This document shows positions 56,196 to 64,000 of a stretch of DNA of 64,000 nucleotides, piece by piece (position 1 is the first letter of the stretch; each line of letters begins with the position of its first letter). The notes under the pieces were generated by a model, which saw only the letters and a list, made by a program, of their open reading frames with translations, had not been told where the DNA came from and ran no database searches. A program made the translations under genes and the position numbers. Origin of the DNA: Nonomuraea polychroma (GTDB lineage: Bacteria > Actinomycetota > Actinomycetes > Streptosporangiales > Streptosporangiaceae). The DNA lies in contig NZ_SAUN01000001.1 in the NCBI RefSeq assembly GCF_004011505.1, positions 7,901,501 through 7,965,500 on the forward strand, given 5' to 3'.

Positions 56196-57383
56196 CTACC
56201 CCTTGACGCAGATGAGCTGCCGCAAGTGGGCCACGACCTCCACCAGGTCGGTCTGGGCGGCCATCACGGACTCCAGGTCCTTGTACGCACCCGGAATCTC
56301 GTCGATCACTCCCGGGTCCTTGCGGCACTCCACGCCCAGCGTCTGCTGCTCCAGGTCCTTGACCGTGAACGTCTTCTTGGCCTTGGTCCTGCTCATCTTC
56401 CGCCCGGCCCCGTGCGAGGCCGAGTTGAACGCCAGGCTGTTGCCCAGGCCCTTGACGATGTAGGTGCCGGTGGCCATCGAACCCGGGATGATGCCCAGCT
56501 CACCGCCGCCCGCCCGGATGGCGCCCTTCCTGGTGACGAGCACGTCCACGCCGTCGTACCGCTCCTCCGCCACGTAGTTGTGGTGGCAGGAGATCGGCTG
56601 CTCGAACGTGATGTTCGGCAGGTGCCGGCGCAGCACGTCGCAGACCAGCCCCATCATGAGAGCCCGGTTGCGCCGCGCGTAGTCCTGCGCCCAGAACAGG
56701 TCCCGCCGGTAGGCGTCCATCTGCGGCGTGTGCGCGACGAAGACGGCCAGATCCCGATCCACCAGCCCCTGGTTGTGCGACAACCCGTGAGCGACGTCGA
56801 TGTGATGCTCTGCCAGCTCCTTGCCGATGTTGCGCGACCCGGAGTGCAGCACGACCCACACCGCACCCTCGTCGTCGGCACACACCTCCAGGAAGTGGTT
56901 GCCGCCGCCGAGCGTGCCCATCTGCACCTCGGCCCGTTCCCGCAACCGCCGCACGGTAGGCGCCAGACTGTCGAAGCCCGCCCAGAACTCCGCCCACCCG
57001 GCCGTCTTCATCCCGAAGATCTTCCCGGGATCGACCGGCCGCTTGTGGTGATGGAACCCGACCGGCACCGCCTGCTCCAGCTTCCCCCGCAGGTAGGCCA
57101 GGTTGTCCGGAAGCTGCGAAGCCTTGTAGGACGTCTTCACGGCCGTCATCCCGCAGCCGATGTCCACACCGACCGCGGCCGGCGACACGGCGTCCCGCAT
57201 CGCGATGACCGACCCCACTGTCGCACCCTTGCCGTGATGCACGTCGGGCATGACGGCGACACCGTGCACCCACGGCAGGTTCGCCACATTACGCAGCTGC
57301 TGCATCGCCTGCGGATCAACCGTCTCCGGCTCGGCCCACATCCTGATCGGATGCCGCGTCCCGGTCACCTCGTGGTACGTCAT
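56196..57383 (-). CDS. rtcB: RtcB-family RNA ligase
   Basis: A 395-residue RNA ligase that joins 2',3'-cyclic phosphate or 3'-phosphate ends to 5'-OH using GTP and Mn. The metal-site segments DVHHGKGATVG, VDIGCGM, GGGNHFLE and SGSRNIG are visible, with the guanylylated His likely in SASHGAGRKMSR. AAGGAGG lies upstream of the start. It has no adjacent rtcA or RtcR-type regulator. It converges with the LacI gene, 6 bp away. Confidence 0.93.
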   Translation of the reverse strand: MTYHEVTGTRHPIRMWAEPETVDPQAMQQLRNVANLPWVHGVAVMPDVHHGKGATVGSVIAMRDAVSPAAVGVDIGCGMTAVKTSYKASQLPDNLAYLRGKLEQAVPVGFHHHKRPVDPGKIFGMKTAGWAEFWAGFDSLAPTVRRLRERAEVQMGTLGGGNHFLEVCADDEGAVWVVLHSGSRNIGKELAEHHIDVAHGLSHNQGLVDRDLAVFVAHTPQMDAYRRDLFWAQDYARRNRALMMGLVCDVLRRHLPNITFEQPISCHHNYVAEERYDGVDVLVTRKGAIRAGGGELGIIPGSMATGTYIVKGLGNSLAFNSASHGAGRKMSRTKAKKTFTVKDLEQQTLGVECRKDPGVIDEIPGAYKDLESVMAAQTDLVEVVAHLRQLICVKG

Positions 57384-57725
57384 CGCGTGTCGCCTCCTTC
57401 CCGATCAACGAATCGCGAACATGATCTATCAGGCCAGAGGTCCCATACCCATCGCAACCGAATAACGCTGGTTGCCGAAGCCCGCGAAAGCGGTGAGGGC
57501 GGATCGCGCCTTCAGTGCCGGTTGCCGTACTGCTCGTCTCCGTCGGCTCCACCAGCAGCACGTGCGCGGGCTCATCCACCATCGGCCTGTTCCCAGAAGC
57601 CAATAATCCGGAATTGGACCACTTCTCGGACCAATCAATGCAACCACGGCATACCCAACACGCCTGAGCAATCATGGCGACAAGACCTATTGTCGATGGT
57701 AGGCAAGGGATATAGTCTGCCGCGT
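57384..57725. other. Intergenic region between rtcB and the small leaderless gene
   Basis: 342 bp without a gene I can support; short frames lack family features. It must carry the rtcB promoter on the minus strand and a -10 element TATAGT (57711-57716) on the plus strand. No tRNA-like or Y-RNA-like structure could be recognised. Confidence 0.5.
57711..57716 (+). promoter_or_regulatory. -10 element TATAGT for a leaderless transcript
   Basis: TATAGT ends 10 bp before GTG 57726, so transcription would start at or next to the start codon. A TTGTCG sequence at 57690-57695 is a possible -35, although the 15-bp spacer is short. No ribosome site fits. Confidence 0.55.
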
Positions 57726-57971
57726 GTGGTGGAACGAGACGACTACGCGGCCATCCGCGATCGGATCATCGGGCTCTCCCACCTCCATGGCTTGCGCTGC
57801 GACTGGGCGGAAACGACGAAGCGGCAGCGATTCCTCTTGCTATGGGATGCCGAGGGCCGCGTGGCGGCCCGCGCGATCGTCCCGCTGTACCCTCGGGAGA
57901 CCCCGCAACTGGTGGACTCCCTCGAACAAGGGCTCGCGCACCTGTTCGGCGACGACTGGCTAGAGGGCTGA
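57726..57971 (+). CDS. Small protein of unknown function, probably leaderless
   Basis: An 81-residue protein (VVERDDYAAIRDRIIGL onward) with a mixed alpha/beta pattern and a Trp/Arg-rich middle (LRCDWAETTKRQRFLLLWD). No family recognised. It precedes the HicB/HTH-like gene by 21 bp in the same direction. The start could also be GTG 57729 or ATG 57696; the promoter position favours 57726. Confidence 0.65.
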   Translation: MVERDDYAAIRDRIIGLSHLHGLRCDWAETTKRQRFLLLWDAEGRVAARAIVPLYPRETPQLVDSLEQGLAHLFGDDWLEG

Positions 57972-57992
57972 CGACCTGGGTTGGAGAAACCG

Positions 57993-58403
57993 ATGACCGC
58001 CGCAGACCGCGTCGACGTCCACGTCACCATGGCCGGCAACCTCTGGCTGGCCCAGGTGGACGGCGTGGCCGGCGGCATGTCGGCACGTACGCTGAAGGAG
58101 CTCCAGGGGGACGTCGCCGCCGGGCTCCCGTTCCTGTTCGCCGACCGCGCCCAGCCGCCGACGCCCGTCTACCACTACACGCTGCCCGGCCTGTCCGAGC
58201 AGGACCTCGACGACTTCGCCGCACTCCAGCGCCAGGCCGCCGCCATCGCCGAGGACTACACGCGCACGCTCAAGAAACGGGTCAAGCACATGCACGAGCT
58301 GGGCCTGTCGGACGGGGACATCGGTGAGCTGCTCGGCCTGACCAAGCAGCGCATCCAGCAGATCCGCACCAACGCCAACGACGAGGCCCGCCAGACCGGG
58401 TAG
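57993..58403 (+). CDS. HicB-like domain with C-terminal helix-turn-helix
   Basis: A 136-residue protein. Residues 5-55 resemble the partial RNase-H-like fold of HicB antitoxins (VHVTMAGNLWLAQVDGV, ARTLKELQGDVAAGL), and the C-terminus has a helix-turn-helix (LGLSDGDIGELLGLTKQRIQ). GGAG seven bases upstream supports ATG 57993 over TTG 57981. Together with the 81-residue gene it has the size and layout of a toxin-antitoxin unit, but the upstream protein is not a recognisable HicA. Confidence 0.7.
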   Translation: MTAADRVDVHVTMAGNLWLAQVDGVAGGMSARTLKELQGDVAAGLPFLFADRAQPPTPVYHYTLPGLSEQDLDDFAALQRQAAAIAEDYTRTLKKRVKHMHELGLSDGDIGELLGLTKQRIQQIRTNANDEARQTG

Positions 58404-58425
58404 GTCCGTCCGGCGGGCCCTGCCG

Positions 58426-59634
58426 TCACGGCTTCTCGTCGGTCCAGCCCGCCTCCAGCATCGCGGTCGAGTGGAACACCTCGCCCGGCTCCAGACCCGC
58501 CTGCAGGCCACCAGGCCTGACCACGACGTTCTCGCCGGCCAAGGCTCGGCCGGTCGACTCGTCGAAGATCAGCCGGTCCTCCAGGACGGCGCCGCCCTTG
58601 ACCCGCTCCTCGATCGAGACGGCGGTGCCCTGGCGGCCCTCGGCGTCGGTGACGTTCTCGACGACCTTGACGGTGTCGAGCTCGGCCAGCATGCGGAACG
58701 CCGCCCCCCGCACCTGCGGCGTCACCGGCATGTCGGTGATCAGGCCCGCGCTGACCTTGAACAGCCACACGTCGGACGCCATCGGGGTGCTGGACGACTC
58801 GGTGTCATGTCCCTCGTACGAGCGAAGCAACCACTTCTTGAGGTCGTCAGGATCGCTCGGCAGCCCGCGCAATTCCTTCATGGTCACGTTGCGGCCCAGC
58901 CAGAACACCTTGTCCCCGTCCACCAGCGGGCTGTGGCTGGTCCTCACCTTGCCCGGCGCGGTATCCGCAACCAGCGCGCCGCGCTTGCCCAGCGTCGGCG
59001 AACCCTGTTTGCCCGGCACCGCCACCTCCACCTTGGCCGGGGAGCCGGCCGCCTCCCATGCCTTCCTGTCCTCCTCGGTGGCCGGGCGCGCCCCGAGCGA
59101 CTGGTTACGGCTCCACTGCTCGCCGCCGGTGGCGCTGGGCGTCCACATCTCGTTCCGGTTCTGCATCACCATGCGGTAGCCGCCTTCTGCCACGGTGAGC
59201 AGGGTCCGGCTCACCGTCGCGGTGTGCCAGTAGTCACCGGTGCGCTCGTCCTGCCGGTCCGCCTTCTCCGCGGCGGCCAGCAGCACCTCCCGCGCCGACA
59301 ACGTGACGCGCGGCGCGGCCGTGCCGTCCGGATTCGCCGTCGAACCGCTGCCGTCCGGAGCGCCCGTGGCGGTGGCGATGGCGCCGCCCCCGTCAGGCGC
59401 CCGCGGGGTCGGTGCCGCGCCGTTCCCCGCCATGACCACGACCACCGCCGTCACGGCCGCCGCGGCGCCGGCCAGCCCGAGCCCCCACACCGGCCGTACG
59501 ACCTTGCGCCGCCGTCCCGCCTGCCTCGGCCCGGACATCGCGTAGGAGAGCTCTGCGGCCCTGGTGCGCTCGTCCACCGGCCGATCGCCGAGATGCGCAG
59601 GCCGGGCGGCACGAAGCTCGTCAATGGGATTCAC
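58426..59634 (-). CDS. CU044_5270-family membrane protein, partner of ECF sigma factor
   Basis: A 402-residue protein with a short cytoplasmic N-terminus (NPIDELRAARPAHLGD), one membrane segment (about residues 50-70), and a large extracytoplasmic domain with a conserved GDYWHT motif. This family is found downstream of one ECF sigma group in actinobacteria and probably acts as its membrane anti-sigma or sensor (inference). GTG 59634 overlaps the sigma stop as GTGA, with GAGGAG upstream. Confidence 0.85.
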   Translation of the reverse strand: MNPIDELRAARPAHLGDRPVDERTRAAELSYAMSGPRQAGRRRKVVRPVWGLGLAGAAAAVTAVVVVMAGNGAAPTPRAPDGGGAIATATGAPDGSGSTANPDGTAAPRVTLSAREVLLAAAEKADRQDERTGDYWHTATVSRTLLTVAEGGYRMVMQNRNEMWTPSATGGEQWSRNQSLGARPATEEDRKAWEAAGSPAKVEVAVPGKQGSPTLGKRGALVADTAPGKVRTSHSPLVDGDKVFWLGRNVTMKELRGLPSDPDDLKKWLLRSYEGHDTESSSTPMASDVWLFKVSAGLITDMPVTPQVRGAAFRMLAELDTVKVVENVTDAEGRQGTAVSIEERVKGGAVLEDRLIFDESTGRALAGENVVVRPGGLQAGLEPGEVFHSTAMLEAGWTDEKP

Positions 59635-60209
59635 GACCACTCCTCGTTGTAGCTCCGAACGTGAGGCAGGGACGGCCGCGCCGCCAGACCGCGGTCCCGT
59701 CCGTGGACCGGTACGTGGCCGCCGGCCGATTCGGCGACGTCCTCCATCGCCTGCTTGAGCCGCTTACGAGCCCGATGCAGGCGGACCCGGAATGCCGCGG
59801 ACGAGCACCCGATCACGCGGGCGGCCTCCTTCGGCGACAGACCGTGCCACGCGACGAGCACGAGAATCTCTCGATCGTCCTCCGCCAGCGTGGCCAGCGC
59901 CCGCAACACCCCGATCCGCTCGGTCACCTGATCGGCCACATCGCCCTCGGTCCAGGCCCGCAGCTCGGCAGCCAGCGCCTCTCTGCGTGCCTCGGCACGG
60001 ACGTTGTCGCGCAGGACGTTCCTGGCCACGCCGAGCAACCACGGCAGAGCCGGCTCCGGCACATCGTCGAGCCGCCGCCAGGCGATCGCGAACGTCTCGC
60101 TCACCACCTCGTCGGCAACCTGCCGCCCCGAGCGACTGACCACGTAGGCCCACACACGTTGTCGGCATTCGTCGTACATGCCGGTGAACCGGTCCGCATC
60201 ATCCGCCAC
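59631..60209 (-). CDS. ECF RNA polymerase sigma factor
   Basis: A 192-residue sigma factor: region 2 (VADEVVSETFAIAWRRL, WLLGVARNVLRD) and region 4 (LSPKEAARVIGCSSAAFRVRL). It is translationally coupled to the CU044_5270-family gene. GTG start at 60209. It is distinct from SigE and lacks a zinc anti-sigma neighbour. Confidence 0.9.
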   Translation of the reverse strand: MADDADRFTGMYDECRQRVWAYVVSRSGRQVADEVVSETFAIAWRRLDDVPEPALPWLLGVARNVLRDNVRAEARREALAAELRAWTEGDVADQVTERIGVLRALATLAEDDREILVLVAWHGLSPKEAARVIGCSSAAFRVRLHRARKRLKQAMEDVAESAGGHVPVHGRDRGLAARPSLPHVRSYNEEWS

Positions 60210-60290
60210 CGCCCAGCCCCTTCGTTCGGCTGCGTTCTTCTGACACCAGGAAGTGGTCTGAGCCCCCTCGTTGTTACGCCACTTCTCCGT

Positions 60291-60745
60291 TCATCGAGCG
60301 CCAGGAACGACCATGGGATCGCCGGCATCGACGAGGGCGGGCAAGCCGGCCAGCAGAACATCCCCTCTGCGCCGTGCCGTGCTGACCAGGTCCGGCTGGA
60401 AACCCTCCATCGAGAACAGGGCCAGGACCGCCGACCCGGTGTCATGCCCGTGCTCGGCCAGCAACTCTTTGAGCCGGTCGAGACGGTCGAGATCGGCCGC
60501 ACTCCGCCGGGTCACCGTCGCCTTCGCCCCTCCGATGAGCCGGATCTCCGCCCTTCCCGCCCGCTTGTCCAGTGCCACGACGTCGATCTCGTTCTTGGCC
60601 TGTCCCTTCCGGCCGTTGACGACGGTTCCCGTCACAACGCCGGCGTGTCCTCGCAGAGCGGTGTCTGCCTGTCCACGGAGCCACGCTCTGGCACAGCTCT
60701 CGAAGTGAGGTCCCAGAACGCGAGCGACGAATGCAGGTCGCGACC
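60291..60745 (-). pseudogene. C-terminal remnant of a DUF234-type ATP-binding protein
   Basis: The translated fragment (PAFVARVLGPHFESCARAWL, then KNEIDVVAL and IRLIGGAKATVTRRSAADL) matches the C-terminal nuclease-like domain of DUF234/AAA ATPases. The ATPase domain is entirely missing upstream, and the expected Glu in the IGEAK motif is Gly. The frame runs open to 60779 only by chance, since beyond 60745 the DNA belongs to a TetR remnant on the other strand. Confidence 0.7.
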
Positions 60746-60918
60746 CGGGCGGCCTGACCGATGACGAGCTCAGGCTCACGGGGACGGTGCGACCGCAGGC
60801 GTGTCGGCGGCATTTGGCGTTGATGCTGGACGGGTTCCGGGCTTCGGCCGCTCATCCGCTGCCGGAGCCCCCCATGACGCCTGACGAGCTCGTACGCATC
60901 ATGCGGGAGTGTTCCTGA
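60733..60918 (+). pseudogene. C-terminal remnant of a TetR-family regulator
   Basis: Reading in frame up to the TGA at 60916-60918 gives the end of a TetR regulator (LTDDELRLTG, RRHLALMLDGFRASAAHPLP, then MTPDELVRIM). No N-terminal helix-turn-helix is present. It begins where the DUF234 remnant ends, so both were cut by one deletion or rearrangement. Confidence 0.7.
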
Positions 60919-60997
60919 CCCTCGAACAGCCCAAAACTAGGCATCCTCCCGCACGCCGACCCCTCGACTCCGGAAGGCTCCCGACGACACTGCTGCC

Positions 60998-61495
60998 ATG
61001 AACGCGCGTGACACCGAGGAAACCCCGGAGCGGGTCGAGTTCGCGGGGGGCGTGTACGGCTCGCTGCTGGCCGCCTCGGTCGTGGCCGGCAGCGCGGTGG
61101 ACGGCACGCCGCTCTCGGCGGACGACCTCGTGGTCGTGTTGATCTGCACCGGTGTGGTGTTCTGGGTCGCCCACGCCTACGCCTTGGTCGTGGCCCGCGG
61201 GACCTTTCCCCTGATCTGGCGGCGCCTGCGCGTAGCCGCGCGTCAGGACTGGCCGGTGGCCCAGGCCTCTTTCCCACCTGCCATAGGGGCCGCCTTCGCC
61301 TCGGCGCTGGGCCTGTCCGACGTGGTGGCGACCTGGGTGGCGTTGATCGTCGCGGTGGCGGGCCAGGTCGCCTGGGCTGTCACAGCCGCCGCCACGGCCC
61401 GCTTTTCCGCGCGGGGCGTGGTCCTTTCCGGGGCCGCCAACCTCGTGCTGGGGCTGGCCATCATCGCGCTCAAGACCTTGGTGGCCGCTCATTGA
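60998..61495 (+). CDS. Polytopic membrane protein of unknown function
   Basis: A 165-residue protein with about four membrane segments and a short charged N-terminus. No family recognised. Ends 10 bp before a strong hairpin shared with the convergent sdhB gene. Confidence 0.75.
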   Translation: MNARDTEETPERVEFAGGVYGSLLAASVVAGSAVDGTPLSADDLVVVLICTGVVFWVAHAYALVVARGTFPLIWRRLRVAARQDWPVAQASFPPAIGAAFASALGLSDVVATWVALIVAVAGQVAWAVTAAATARFSARGVVLSGAANLVLGLAIIALKTLVAAH

Positions 61496-61504
61496 ACCGG
61501 CCGT

Positions 61505-61531
61505 CCGGCCCGGGCTGATCTCCCGGGCCGG
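61505..61531. terminator. Bidirectional hairpin terminator
   Basis: CCGGCCCGGG / CCCGGGCCGG forms a 10-bp perfect stem with a 7-nt loop, between the convergent membrane-protein and sdhB genes. Confidence 0.75.
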
Positions 61532-61538
61532 TGGCGGC

Positions 61539-62279
61539 CTACTTGGCGTTCGCCTTCAGGTAGTCGGCGTTCATGCGGGCGATCGTCTCCAGCGGGATGC
61601 CCTTCGGGCACACGGCCGTGCATTCGCCCGTGTTCGTGCAGCCGCCGAAGCCCTCCGCGTCCATCTGGTCCACCATGGCCTTGGCGCGGGACAGGCGTTC
61701 CGGCTGGCCCTGCGGGAGCAGGCTCAGGTGGGTGATCTTGGCGGCGGTGAACAACGAGGCCGACCCGTTCGGGCAGGCGGCGACGCAGGCGCCGCAGCCG
61801 ATGCAGGTGGCCGCGTCGAACGCGGCGTCGGCGTCTTCCTTCCGCACCGGGACGCTGTGGGCGTCAGGGGCGGAGCCGGCCGGGACCGAGACGAAACCGC
61901 CTGCCTGGATGATGCGATCGAAGGCGCTGCGATCCACGACCAGGTCCTTGACGACCGGGAACGGGGCCGCGCGCCACGGCTCGATGGTGACCGTGGCGCC
62001 GTCCTCGAAGTGGCGCATGTGAAGCTGACAGGTCGTGGTGGCGCGCTGCTCGCCGTGCGCCACGCCGTTGATGACCATGCCGCACATGCCGCAGATTCCT
62101 TCGCGGCAGTCGTGGTCGAAAGCGATCGGGTCGTCGCCCTCGAGGATGAGGCGCTCGTTGAGGACGTCGAGCATCTCCAGGAAGGACATGTCCGGGGACA
62201 CGTCCTCCACCTTGTACGTCACCATGCGGCCGGCGTCGTCCGGACCGTTCTGACGCCAGACCTTCAGGGTCAGGTTCAC
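61539..62279 (-). CDS. sdhB: Succinate dehydrogenase/fumarate reductase iron-sulfur subunit
   Basis: A 246-residue iron-sulfur protein of the actinobacterial Sdh1 type. The [2Fe-2S] ligands are in CREGICGMCG and a following Cys in TTTCQLH; the other two clusters are in CIGCGACVAACP and CTNTGECTAVCP. GTG 62279 overlaps the sdhA stop as GTGA. Length fits Rv0247c of M. tuberculosis. Confidence 0.93.
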   Translation of the reverse strand: MNLTLKVWRQNGPDDAGRMVTYKVEDVSPDMSFLEMLDVLNERLILEGDDPIAFDHDCREGICGMCGMVINGVAHGEQRATTTCQLHMRHFEDGATVTIEPWRAAPFPVVKDLVVDRSAFDRIIQAGGFVSVPAGSAPDAHSVPVRKEDADAAFDAATCIGCGACVAACPNGSASLFTAAKITHLSLLPQGQPERLSRAKAMVDQMDAEGFGGCTNTGECTAVCPKGIPLETIARMNADYLKANAK

Positions 62280-64000
62280 TTGTAGCTCCGCTGGGTCATC
62301 TTGACGTACTCGTACTCGAGCGTTTCCTTGTGCAGGATGGGGCCGTTGTCGCCCCACTCCCAGGCGGAGACGTGCGCGAAGTTCTCGTCGTCACGCAGGG
62401 CCTCGCCGTCGGCGTCCTGGGACTCGGCGCGGAAGTGGCCGCCGCAGGACTCCGTACGCACCAGGGCGTCCAGGCACATGAGCTCGGCCAGGTCGAAGAA
62501 GTCGGCGACCCGCCCGGCCCGCTCCAGCACCTGGTTGAGCTCCTCGGCGGTGCCGCTGACCTTGACGTTCTGCCAGAACTCCGCGCGCAGCTCGGGGATG
62601 CGCTCCAGGGCCTTGCGCAGCGACTCCTCGGTGCGCTCCATGCCGCAGTAGTCCCACATGAGCTTGCCCAGCTCACGGTGGAAGGAGTCCGGGGTACGGG
62701 TGCCGTTCACGGACAGCAGACGCTCGATCTTCGACCGGACCTTGATCTCGGCCTCGGCGATGGCCGCGTCGTCGACGTCACCGAACGGGCCGGCGGCCAG
62801 GTAGTCGCCGAGGGTGGTCGGAAGGACGAAATATCCGTCGGCCAGGCCCTGCATCAGCGCGGAGGCGCCGAGGCGGTTCGCGCCGTGGTCGGAGAAGTTC
62901 GCCTCCCCGATGACGAACAGGCCGGGGATCGTGGACTGCAGGTCGTAGTCCACCCACAGGCCGCCCATGGTGTAGTGGACCGCCGGGTAGATGCGCATCG
63001 GCACCTCGTACGGGTTCTCGCCCGTGATGCGCTCGTACATCTCGAAGAGGTTGCCGTACTTCTTCTCGACGGCGTCGCGGCCGAGGCGGTTGATGGCGTC
63101 GCGGAAGTCCAGGTAGACGCCAAGGCCGCCGGGGCCGACGCCGCGGCCCTCGTCGCAGACGTTCTTGGCGGCGCGGGAGGCGATGTCGCGGGGGACGAGG
63201 TTGCCGAAGGCGGGGTAGATCCGCTCCAGGTAGTAGTCGCGCTCGTCCTCGGGGATGTCGCCGGGGGCGCGGGTGTCGTTCTTGCGCAGCGGCACCCACA
63301 CGCGGCCGTCGTTACGCAGCGACTCCGACATCAACGTCAGCTTCGACTGGTACTCGCCCGACACCGGGATGCAGGTCGGGTGGATCTGCGTGTAGCAGGG
63401 GTTGGCGAAGTACGCGCCGCGCTCGTGCGCCCGCCAGATCGCCGTCGTGTTGCAGCCCTTGGCGTTCGTGGACAGGAAGAACACGTTGCCGTAGCCGCCG
63501 GTGGCCAGCACCACGGCGTCGGCCAGGTGGCGCTCGATCTCGCCGGTCACCATGTCGCGCACGATGATGCCGCGCGCCCGGCCGTCGGCGACGATCAGGT
63601 CGAGCATCTCGTGGCGGGTGTGCATGGTCACGGTCCCGGCCGCGATCTGCCGCTCCAGCGCCTGGTAGGCGCCCAGCAGCAGCTGCTGGCCCGTCTGGCC
63701 GCGGGCGTAGAACGTACGCGACACCTGCGCGCCGCCGAACGAGCGGGTGTCGAGCAGGCCGCCGTACTCGCGGGCGAACGGCACGCCCTGGGCGACCGCC
63801 TGGTCGATGATGTTCACCGACACCTGGGCGAGGCGGTAGACGTTCGACTCGCGGGCGCGGAAGTCGCCGCCCTTCACGGTGTCGTAGAAGAGCCGGTAGA
63901 TGCTGTCGCCGTCGCCGCGGTAGTTCTTGGCGGCGTTGATGCCGCCCTGCGCGGCGATGGAGTGGGCGCGGCGCGGCGTGTCCTGATAGCAGAACGACTT
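62276..64000 (-). CDS. sdhA: Succinate dehydrogenase/fumarate reductase flavoprotein subunit (5' end beyond window)
   Basis: 574 C-terminal residues are visible; the start lies outside the right edge. The visible N-terminus contains RRAHSIAAQGGINAAKNY, with the His expected to bind FAD covalently, then the fumarate/succinate-site segments (EFVQIHPT-like TQIHPTCIP; HYTMGGLWVDYD; GANRLGASAL). Matches the Sdh1-type flavoprotein (Rv0248c). The membrane subunit should lie further right. Confidence 0.93.
   Translation of the reverse strand, partial: KSFCYQDTPRRAHSIAAQGGINAAKNYRGDGDSIYRLFYDTVKGGDFRARESNVYRLAQVSVNIIDQAVAQGVPFAREYGGLLDTRSFGGAQVSRTFYARGQTGQQLLLGAYQALERQIAAGTVTMHTRHEMLDLIVADGRARGIIVRDMVTGEIERHLADAVVLATGGYGNVFFLSTNAKGCNTTAIWRAHERGAYFANPCYTQIHPTCIPVSGEYQSKLTLMSESLRNDGRVWVPLRKNDTRAPGDIPEDERDYYLERIYPAFGNLVPRDIASRAAKNVCDEGRGVGPGGLGVYLDFRDAINRLGRDAVEKKYGNLFEMYERITGENPYEVPMRIYPAVHYTMGGLWVDYDLQSTIPGLFVIGEANFSDHGANRLGASALMQGLADGYFVLPTTLGDYLAAGPFGDVDDAAIAEAEIKVRSKIERLLSVNGTRTPDSFHRELGKLMWDYCGMERTEESLRKALERIPELRAEFWQNVKVSGTAEELNQVLERAGRVADFFDLAELMCLDALVRTESCGGHFRAESQDADGEALRDDENFAHVSAWEWGDNGPILHKETLEYEYVKMTQRSYK

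Noticed and set aside
57384..57690. tRNA-like or Y-RNA gene next to rtcB
   Set aside because: In enterobacteria Y RNAs accompany rtcB, but no T-arm consensus or cloverleaf could be drawn on either strand.

Overview
The window comes from a high-GC actinomycete chromosome, probably a Streptosporangiaceae member such as Nonomuraea (inference). The grounds are the heavy GC bias, the many GTG/TTG starts, a mycothiol gene (mshB), a DivIVA-family protein, DUF3117, menaquinone-type Sdh and a sigE-rseA-htrA locus. No tRNA, rRNA, CRISPR array, insertion sequence or phage module was seen.

Layout. (1) 480-4512: htrA, rseA and sigE on the minus strand with a divergent O-methyltransferase, in the order known from Mycobacterium; sigE carries its own ECF-type promoter. 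(2) 4672-10289: pepA, DUF3117, then a plus-strand run of a PaaX-type regulator, an enoyl-CoA hydratase and a PL8 polysaccharide lyase without a signal peptide. (3) 10249-18505: a housekeeping stretch with tag, a DivIVA-like protein, two LOG-family proteins, dapE, dapD, a lysozyme-fold protein, DUF4178, dapC and ferredoxin. (4) 18611-20804: a small SH3-like protein, an orphan lipoprotein substrate-binding protein and a methyltransferase. (5) 20916-28324: the most unusual unit. Two paralogous sigma-region-4-type DNA-binding proteins flank a RelE-fold/SF1 helicase fusion, followed by a cysteinyl-tRNA synthetase paralogue, all on one strand. (6) 28508-35431: penicillin acylase, membrane proteins, a HExxH membrane protein, a Pro/Thr-rich secreted protein, flavin reductase, DUF6113 and mshB. 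(7) 35598-43100: S9 peptidase, a membrane protein, an asymmetric heterodimeric ABC exporter and NarK. (8) 43146-49475: narGHJI with overlapping stop/start codons. (9) 49524-58403: two phosphotransferases, an NmrA-like protein, a DUF305-like lipoprotein, a DUF1996 protein plus GH16 glucanase opposite a LacI regulator with three operators, RtcB, and a small leaderless gene paired with a HicB/HTH-like protein. (10) 58426-64000: an ECF sigma/CU044_5270 pair, a scar joining two broken genes, a membrane protein, and sdhB with partial sdhA.

How the genes work together. Envelope stress: SigE, its zinc anti-sigma RseA and the HtrA protease. Lysine/meso-DAP synthesis: dapC, dapD, dapE. Anaerobic or hypoxic respiration: NarK imports nitrate, NarGHI reduces it with NarJ as chaperone, and Sdh feeds menaquinone. 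Beta-glucan use: a LacI protein, probably acting at GAGCGCTC palindromes, controls the secreted GH16 enzyme. The 20916-26930 cassette has no function I recognise and is the best candidate for an undescribed system; its architecture (promoter-like DNA-binding proteins plus a toxin-fold helicase) suggests stress response, repair or defence, which is inference.
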